Assembly: GCA_034440495.1 (NCBI GenBank)
Contig: JAWXCE010000002.1
Location: forward strand, 1-64,000
DNA: 64,000 nucleotides
DNA from: JAWXCE01 sp034440495
Lineage (GTDB): Bacteria; Pseudomonadota; Alphaproteobacteria; Rhizobiales; Rhodomicrobiaceae
Direction of reading: 5' to 3'
A program made the position numbers and the translations under genes. Shown here piece after piece: positions 58,281 to 64,000 of this stretch. The notes beneath the pieces were generated by a model, which did not search any database, was not told the origin of the DNA, and saw nothing but the letters and a program-made list of their open reading frames with translations. Position 1 is the stretch's first letter, and the number at the start of each line of letters is the position of its first letter.

Positions 58281-61200
58281 CTACCGCCGGTTATATTGCT
58301 TGCGCGGGGGCGGCGGAGCAGGCTGTTTTTCCTCTAGGGCATTGGTCGGTTTGCCGTCACCCCGCGCTATGCCCGCCAACTGACTGGCGAGGGCGCGCAC
58401 GTCGTTCATCCGGTCGCTGGCATCCGACCAATCAGCTTTGATGAGCAGTTTATGATCGGGCTGCAACTTCACCGTGCTTCGATGCTCGCCGATGAATTTG
58501 AGCAGGCCCGCAGGATTGGCGAACTTGTTGTGGCGGAACGCAACGACGCCGCCCTTCGGCCCCGCATCGACAGCTGATATTCCCGCAATGCGGCATTGCA
58601 TCTTGATCTCGACCACCGATAGCAAATGCCGGACTTCATCCGGCAGCGCGCCGAAGCGATCCACTAGCTCGGCGGCGAAAGCATCGATATCCGCCTTCTC
58701 CCGGAAGCCGGACAGGCGGCGGTAAAGGCCAAGGCGCACCTGCAAATCAGGCACGTAGGCTTCGGGAATCAGCACCGCTGTGCCGATGGAAATCGCGGGC
58801 GACCATTGATCCTCGGCCTGCTCCTCCGGCCCGCCGCCTTGGCGCAACGAGGCGACGGCCTCTTCCAGCATGGATTGATATAACTCGAAGCCCACTTCGC
58901 GGATATGCCCGGACTGCTCGTCGCCAAGCAGATTGCCCGCGCCGCGAATGTCGAGATCATGGCTCGCAAGCTGGAACCCCGCGCCGAGGCTATCAAGCGA
59001 GTGCAGCACCTTGAGCCGCTTTTCGGCCGCAGGCGTCAGCTTCTGGTTCGGCGGCGTGGTGAACATGGCGTAAGCGCGCCGCTTCGACCGCCCGACGCGG
59101 CCGCGCAACTGGTAAAGCTGGGCGAGGCCGAACATGTCGGCACAATGCACGATTAGCGTATTGGCGTTCGGGATATCGAGGCCGGACTCCACGATGGTGG
59201 TGGAGAGCAGCACGTCGAACTGCTTGTCGTAGAACGACGACATCACATCCTCAAGCTGCGTTGGCGACATTTGCCCGTGGCCGATTTGAAATTTTAGCTC
59301 CGGCACCACCTCACGCAGGAAGGCCGCCACGTCGTCCAGGTCGGAGATGCGCGGCACGACATAGAAGCTCTGGCCGCCGCGATAGCGCTCGCGCAGCAGC
59401 GTTTCCCGCAGCATAACGGGATCAAACGGCGTGATGAACGTGCGCACGGCGAGCCTATCCACCGGCGGCGTAGCGATGACCGACATTTCGCGCACGCCCG
59501 TCAGCGCCAGTTGCAGCGTGCGCGGGATCGGCGTCGCCGTCAGCGTCAGCACGTGCACATCTTCCTTGATCTGCTTCAGCCGCTCCTTGTGGCTCACGCC
59601 GAAATGCTGCTCCTCATCAATAATGAGTAACCCAAGCCGCTGAAATTCGATACTTTTGGCCAGCAGCGCGTGCGTGCCGACCACAATATCCATCTGGCCC
59701 GACTTCAGCCCATCGCGCATTTCCGCCATCTCCTTGGCGGGCACGAGACGGGACGCGCGAGCGATTTTTACTGGGAAGCCCTGGAAGCGCTCGGTAAAGG
59801 TTTTGAAATGCTGGCGCGCTAGCAGCGTCGTTGGCACCACAACGGCGACCTGGAAGCCCTCCAGCACAGCCACGAACGCCGCGCGCAGCGCCACCTCGGT
59901 CTTGCCAAAACCCACATCGCCACAGATAAGGCGATCCATGGGACGACCTGTCGCCAGATCGCCCAGCACCGCCTCGATGCTGGAAAGCTGGTCGTCCGTC
60001 TCGTCGTAAGGAAAGCGCGCAACAAACTCGTCGAACGCGCCCTGATTGGGAGCCATCACCGCGCCATCACGCAATTGGCGAGCTGCGGCCACTTTGATGA
60101 GACTTTCGGCAATATCGCGAATACGCTTCTTAAGCTTCGCCTTGCGCGCCTGCCATGCGCCGCCGCCGAGCTTGTCGAGTTGCGCGCCCTCGTCCGCGCC
60201 GTAACGAGATAAAAGTTCAATATTTTCAACGGGTAGAAATAGTTTGGAGCCGCCCGCATATTCCAGTTCAAGGCAATCGTGGGGCGCACCAGCCGCCGTT
60301 ACCGTTTGCAGGCCGACAAAGCGGCCGATACCGTGGTCGGCGTGCACAACCAGATCGCCCGGCGCGACGCTTGAGGCTTCCTGCAGCACATCCGAGCCTT
60401 TTTTCGGCTTACGGCGGCGCACCAGCCGGTCGCCCAGGATGTCCTGCTCGGCGATGACGGCGAAATCCGTGGTTTCGAATCCGCTCTCAAGCGGCAAAAT
60501 CGCAATGCCGGTCGAGCCGCGCGGCAGCTTGAGCGCCTCATCGTAACTGTCGGCGGGCATGGCGTATTGCAAACCGTGCGATGTGAGCAGCGACCCTAGC
60601 CGCTCGCGCCCGCCCGCCGTCCAAGCGGCGACAAGCACGCGCTTGCCCTCGCTCTTCAGCTTGGCGATTTGCGCAACCACGGCGGAAAATAGTTTATCGG
60701 ACTGCTCTGCCCGCTCGATGCCAAAGCCGCGCCCCTGCTTGCCGCCAAAATCGATAGCGGTAATGCCCTCCCGCTCTGGCGCATTGAACGGCGAGAAAAA
60801 GCGCACGTCGCGTTTCGCGAGGCCGTTATCCCAATCCTTCGCGTTGAGGAACAGCGTGTCGGTGGGCACGGGTTTGTAGACCCCGGCGCCAAAACTCGAA
60901 TGCTCCAGCCCCGCGACGCGCGCTTCATAATGGTCGGCTATCTGTTCAATGCGCCGCCCCTTCGCGTCCTCCACCAGATAATCCATGGTGATGTAGGCGT
61001 CGGGCAAATAGTCGAACAGCGTGTCGAGCTTGTCGTAAAACAGCGGCAGCCAATGCTCCACGCCCGGGTGACGACGGCCAGCGCTCACAGACTCATACAG
61101 CGGATCGTCAGCTTTCACCGTGCCAAACAACTCCACATAACGCTGACGGAACTGCTTGGCGACCGCAGCCCCGGTGCGCACCTCGCTGATCGGCAGCAGC

Positions 61201-61907
61201 ACCACCTGATCTTTCGAGCCTTGCGTGCGCTGCGTGACCGGGTCGAACACGCGAATGCTTTCCAGCGTATCGCCGAAAAAGTCCAGCCGCACCGGCCGCC
61301 CCTGCCCCGGCGGGAACATGTCGAGAATGCCGCCCCGCATGGCGTATTCGCCCGGCTCCATTACCGTTCCGCTGCGGTTGAAGCCCGCCGCCTCCAGCCG
61401 CTCCGCGATAGCGGTCATCCCAATGCTGGCGCCCGCCGAAATGCGCACCGCGGATTTCGCCATGTAATCCTTGGGCACAACGCGCTGCAGCGTGGCGTTC
61501 ACGGTCGTCAAGATGATAAGCGGCTTGGTTAAATCTTTAAGGCGCGCCAGCCTCGCAAGGGTCGCGATGCGGCGGCCGGAGATTTCGGCGTCGGGCGACA
61601 CGCGGTCGTAAGGCACGCAATCCCAAGCCGGAAATTGCAGAACTTCGGCGCCCGGGGCGAAGAAATGCAGCGCGCTGCGCAAAGCTTCCACCCGCTGGTC
61701 GTCGCGGCCAATGTGCAGCACGGGGCGGAAAAGCTCGGGCTTTGAGTCCGGCTCCGCGCTGGCCAACTCATGTATAAGATGTGCGTCAAACCCCTCTGGG
61801 GCGCCGGAGGCCACCACCGATCCTTTGGCGGCGCGCAGCAGGCGGATGGCGGCGGCGGCTTTATCCGAAGGTTTGGGTTTGCCTTTGATGTCTGCGGGCG
61901 CGTTCAT
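58281..61907 (-). CDS. mfd: Mfd, transcription-repair coupling factor
   Basis: This 1208-residue DNA translocase removes RNA polymerase stalled at lesions and recruits UvrA. It has a UvrB-like N-terminal region (AGAEVLQFPAWDCVPYDRVSP, YAMRGGILDMFPPG), an RNA polymerase interaction domain (PGDLVVHADHGIGRFVG, LELEYAGGSKLFLPVENI) and a RecG-like helicase (ICGDVGFGKTEVALRAAF, IIDEEQHFGVSHKE, LLSTTIVESGLDIPNANT). The C-terminal TRCF domain ends KPTNALEEKQPAPPPPRKQY. Length is normal. Its ATG overlaps the sdhE stop by four bases. Confidence 0.98.
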   Translation of the reverse strand: MNAPADIKGKPKPSDKAAAAIRLLRAAKGSVVASGAPEGFDAHLIHELASAEPDSKPELFRPVLHIGRDDQRVEALRSALHFFAPGAEVLQFPAWDCVPYDRVSPDAEISGRRIATLARLARLKDLTKPLIILTTVNATLQRVVPKDYMAKSAVRISAGASIGMTAIAERLEAAGFNRSGTVMEPGEYAMRGGILDMFPPGQGRPVRLDFFGDTLESIRVFDPVTQRTQGSKDQVVLLPISEVRTGAAVAKQFRQRYVELFGTVKADDPLYESVSAGRRHPGVEHWLPLFYDKLDTLFDYLPDAYITMDYLVEDAKGRRIEQIADHYEARVAGLEHSSFGAGVYKPVPTDTLFLNAKDWDNGLAKRDVRFFSPFNAPEREGITAIDFGGKQGRGFGIERAEQSDKLFSAVVAQIAKLKSEGKRVLVAAWTAGGRERLGSLLTSHGLQYAMPADSYDEALKLPRGSTGIAILPLESGFETTDFAVIAEQDILGDRLVRRRKPKKGSDVLQEASSVAPGDLVVHADHGIGRFVGLQTVTAAGAPHDCLELEYAGGSKLFLPVENIELLSRYGADEGAQLDKLGGGAWQARKAKLKKRIRDIAESLIKVAAARQLRDGAVMAPNQGAFDEFVARFPYDETDDQLSSIEAVLGDLATGRPMDRLICGDVGFGKTEVALRAAFVAVLEGFQVAVVVPTTLLARQHFKTFTERFQGFPVKIARASRLVPAKEMAEMRDGLKSGQMDIVVGTHALLAKSIEFQRLGLLIIDEEQHFGVSHKERLKQIKEDVHVLTLTATPIPRTLQLALTGVREMSVIATPPVDRLAVRTFITPFDPVMLRETLLRERYRGGQSFYVVPRISDLDDVAAFLREVVPELKFQIGHGQMSPTQLEDVMSSFYDKQFDVLLSTTIVESGLDIPNANTLIVHCADMFGLAQLYQLRGRVGRSKRRAYAMFTTPPNQKLTPAAEKRLKVLHSLDSLGAGFQLASHDLDIRGAGNLLGDEQSGHIREVGFELYQSMLEEAVASLRQGGGPEEQAEDQWSPAISIGTAVLIPEAYVPDLQVRLGLYRRLSGFREKADIDAFAAELVDRFGALPDEVRHLLSVVEIKMQCRIAGISAVDAGPKGGVVAFRHNKFANPAGLLKFIGEHRSTVKLQPDHKLLIKADWSDASDRMNDVRALASQLAGIARGDGKPTNALEEKQPAPPPPRKQYNRR

Positions 61908-62173
61908 GCCGTCGGTGTATCCATTCCGTGGTGGCGCCGGATGCGCGCGATCATATTCGCCATCGTCCCGTCCGCAGGCGCGGCGCCCTTCAACATGGCG
62001 TCAATCAGCGGCTCAGGCAGCGCCATCAATTCCTCGAACGTGGTAAGGTCGTCTTGGTTCATTGTTTCGAGCGCGGCGCCGGCAAATCGGCCTAGCATCC
62101 AGTCCATTTCCTTGGTGCCGCGATGGCAGGCCCTGTAATAGGCCCGTTTTACTCTAACGTCCTGGCTGTTCAT
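61904..62173 (-). CDS. sdhE: SdhE, FAD assembly factor 2 of succinate dehydrogenase
   Basis: This 89-residue protein has the SdhE/SdhAF2 signature RRxxRGTKEMDW-like block (YRACHRGTKEMDWMLGRF), followed by TFEELMALPEPLIDAML. It promotes covalent flavinylation of SdhA. The first arginine of the usual RGxxE motif reads HRGTKEMD, so the RGxxE core is intact. It is the first gene of an operon with mfd and is divergent from recG, a layout typical of Alphaproteobacteria. Confidence 0.93.
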   Translation of the reverse strand: MNSQDVRVKRAYYRACHRGTKEMDWMLGRFAGAALETMNQDDLTTFEELMALPEPLIDAMLKGAAPADGTMANMIARIRRHHGMDTPTA

Positions 62174-62318
62174 AAGGTTTGGCTACGCGCTGTGGATGAG
62201 CGGCGCGAATATGCGCGACGCAAGGTTACATGGTTGAGATCGTGATATAGAGAGTTCATCCAGTGTTGTCAGTGCCGCGTTCCAACACTTAACGCATTTC
62301 TCAGGGCGCGAAGCGGCA

Positions 62319-64000
62319 ATGACGCAGACAACCGACTGGATAGAGGCGATAGCGGAAGCGCCGCCGGAGCTGGAGCCGCTGTTTGCGCCCGTCCGCATGT
62401 TGGCGGGCGCTGGCCCGAAAGTGGAAGCGGCGCTTGCCAAGCTGTTGCGGTGCGCGCCCGACCAGCCGCCGCGCCTGATCGACTTGCTGTGGCATTTCCC
62501 CGTCGGGTTTACGGATCGCCGCTTTCGCCCGTGTATCGCTGATGCGCAGGCTGGCCGCATCACGACGCTGAAGATCACGGTGAAGAAGCACAAGCCAGTG
62601 CCCGCCTCGACCCGCGCGCCCTACAAGGTGACATGCGAGGACGATAGCGGCGTTATCGACCTGGTGTTTTTCCATGCAGACCGCCGCTTTCTGGAGCGGC
62701 TGCTCCCCGTTAGCGAGGAGCGCTATATTTCCGGCGCCGTTGAGCGCTTCGGCGAGCGCGTGCAGATGCCGCACCCTGACCATATCCTTACCCAAGCGCA
62801 GTTCGAGGCGATGCCCGACTTGGAGCCTGTGTATCCGCTCGGCGCGGGCGTCACGCAAAAGCTGCTGCGCCGTTTCACGGGCCAGGCGCTCGACCGTATC
62901 CCCGAGATACGCGACTGGATCGACCCGCGTTTAAAAACCGCGCAAAAATGGCCCGACTTTCGCGCTGCGCTCGACCTCATCCACCGTCCTCTCGGAGATG
63001 GCGATATTCAGGAGGCCTCGCGCGCGCGTAAGCGCCTCGCATATGACGAGTTGTTCGCCAGCCAACTTGCCATCGCCGTGATGCGGCGGCAATTCCGGCG
63101 CGGCGGCGGTCGCGCGATCATCGGCGATGGCGTGCTGGTCGCCAAGGTGCGGGCTGCGCTGCCCTTCCGGTTGACGGGTGCGCAAGAGATAGCGCTTGCG
63201 GAGATCGGCGCCGATATGGCCGCGCCGCGTCGCATGTTAAGGCTACTACAAGGCGACGTTGGCAGCGGCAAGACGGCCGTGGCGCTGATAGCGATGGCGC
63301 GTGCGGTCGAGGCTGGGCATCAGGCCGCGATCATGGCGCCGACAGAGGTGCTCGCCCAGCAGCATTGCGAAACCATCGCACCCATCGCCGCCGCTTGCGG
63401 TTTCCGGGTTGCGCTGCTAACGGGGCGAGAAAAAGGGCGTTCCCGGGCTGGAAAGCTGGTCGCGCTGGTGTCCGGCGAAACGGATATGCTGATCGGCACG
63501 CACGCGCTATTTCAGCCCGATGTACAGTTCCGCGATTTGGCGCTGGCCGTCATCGACGAGCAGCACCGCTTCGGCGTGCACCAGCGTTTTGCGCTGCAAG
63601 CCAAAGGCGGCGCGGCGGGCTGCGACGTGCTAGTGATGACCGCGACGCCCATCCCGCGCACGCTGGTGCTTACGCACTATGGCGATATGGATGTGTCAAA
63701 GCTCAACGAGAAGCCCGCTGGCCGGAAGCCGATCCTGACACGCGCGCTACCATTGGATCGGCTTGACGAGGTGGTGCGCGGCCTGGCGCGCGCGATGAAG
63801 CGCGGCGGGCAGATTTACTGGGTATGCCCGTTGATTGAAACGTCCCCTAAACTGGAGGCTGCCGCCGCCGAGGAGCGCGCCGCGCATTTGCGCCAATATT
63901 TCGGCGATCGGGTGGGCCTCGTGCACGGGCGCATGAAGGGGGCGGAGAAGGATGCGGCCGTGCGGTCGTTCGCCAACGGCGAAAAGGCGATTTTGGTCGC
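62319..64000 (+). CDS. recG: RecG, ATP-dependent DNA helicase (3' end cut by window)
   Basis: About 560 codons are visible before the window ends; full-length RecG is about 690-700 residues. The N-terminal wedge/OB region (LLWHFPVGFTDRR, VTCEDDSGVIDLVFFH) is followed by helicase motifs: Walker A GDVGSGKTAVALIAM, MAPTEVLAQQH, the DEQH box VIDEQHRFGVHQR (DEQH rather than DExH), and MTATPIPRTL. RecG remodels stalled replication forks and Holliday junctions. The start ATG 62319 gives the usual N-terminus. It is divergent from sdhE-mfd. Confidence 0.96.
   Translation, partial: MTQTTDWIEAIAEAPPELEPLFAPVRMLAGAGPKVEAALAKLLRCAPDQPPRLIDLLWHFPVGFTDRRFRPCIADAQAGRITTLKITVKKHKPVPASTRAPYKVTCEDDSGVIDLVFFHADRRFLERLLPVSEERYISGAVERFGERVQMPHPDHILTQAQFEAMPDLEPVYPLGAGVTQKLLRRFTGQALDRIPEIRDWIDPRLKTAQKWPDFRAALDLIHRPLGDGDIQEASRARKRLAYDELFASQLAIAVMRRQFRRGGGRAIIGDGVLVAKVRAALPFRLTGAQEIALAEIGADMAAPRRMLRLLQGDVGSGKTAVALIAMARAVEAGHQAAIMAPTEVLAQQHCETIAPIAAACGFRVALLTGREKGRSRAGKLVALVSGETDMLIGTHALFQPDVQFRDLALAVIDEQHRFGVHQRFALQAKGGAAGCDVLVMTATPIPRTLVLTHYGDMDVSKLNEKPAGRKPILTRALPLDRLDEVVRGLARAMKRGGQIYWVCPLIETSPKLEAAAAEERAAHLRQYFGDRVGLVHGRMKGAEKDAAVRSFANGEKAILV

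Noticed and set aside
1..64000. CRISPR arrays, insertion sequences, integrases, prophage or toxin-antitoxin systems
   Set aside because: No regularly spaced repeats, transposase or integrase motifs, or typical two-gene modules were found on reading both strands.

Overview
This is a contiguous piece of an alphaproteobacterial chromosome, most likely of the Hyphomicrobiales (Rhizobiales) or a close relative. That rests on recognised families and gene order: an NdvA/ChvA-type glucan exporter, CpdR, GapR (DUF2312), TrcR (DUF1013), EipB (DUF1849), DUF1465, DUF1192, DUF1244, DUF1036, the thyA-folA-hflK-hflC-degP run, and the divergent mfd-sdhE / recG arrangement. No phage, integrase, insertion sequence, plasmid gene or CRISPR array was found. 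The window is mostly dense core genome cut at both ends: ndvA at the left and recG at the right are partial.

Layout. 1-4.2 kb: the ndvA-like exporter with a TTG start, then oxyR divergent from a manganese catalase with a perfect ATAG-N7-CTAT OxyR-type box between them, then a small lipoprotein apparently split by a one-base frameshift. 4.3-12.7 kb: DUF952-pyrD, small hypothetical proteins, a PdeM-like phosphoesterase that has lost several metal ligands, a TIGR02186/TauE pair, a long SEL1-repeat membrane protein, YjbQ and cpdR. 12.7-16.3 kb: tRNA-Val, an orphan TAXI solute-binding protein with a SEL1 partner, rpmJ and a TPR protein. 16.4-23 kb: pyk, DUF1036 and glycerate kinase facing away from N-formylglutamate amidohydrolase, DUF1244 and gapR, then an M15-type peptidoglycan peptidase. 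23.2-32.6 kb: an L,D-transpeptidase, a degenerate NtrC-type regulator and a complete dipeptide-type ABC importer operon. 33.2-41.8 kb: pepF with an ABC1/UbiB kinase-like gene, an MsbA-like exporter, rpmE, DUF1465, DUF1192, quinone oxidoreductase and trcR. 42-46.9 kb: a porin, a voltage-gated cation channel with a TLEGWAD pore filter, a TetR/AhpD-like pair, then thyA and folA. 47-64 kb: hflK-hflC-degP, a HIT/GNAT/GDPD/RidA block, eipB, DUF3572, a second manganese catalase, a small secreted protein, a malyl-CoA lyase-like enzyme, hspQ, mfd-sdhE and recG.

How the genes work together. Two paralogous manganese catalases plus OxyR point to peroxide defence without haem. HflKC, DegP, EipB, the L,D-transpeptidase, the M15 peptidase, porin and glucan exporter form a substantial envelope-maintenance set. 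CpdR, GapR and TrcR are cell-cycle or chromosome factors typical of this class. The most interesting items are two apparent loss-of-catalysis proteins (the PdeM homologue and the sigma-54-type AAA+ regulator), the channel with a calcium-channel-like filter, two-headed palindromic intergenic repeats, and the regulatory sequences in front of both catalases.
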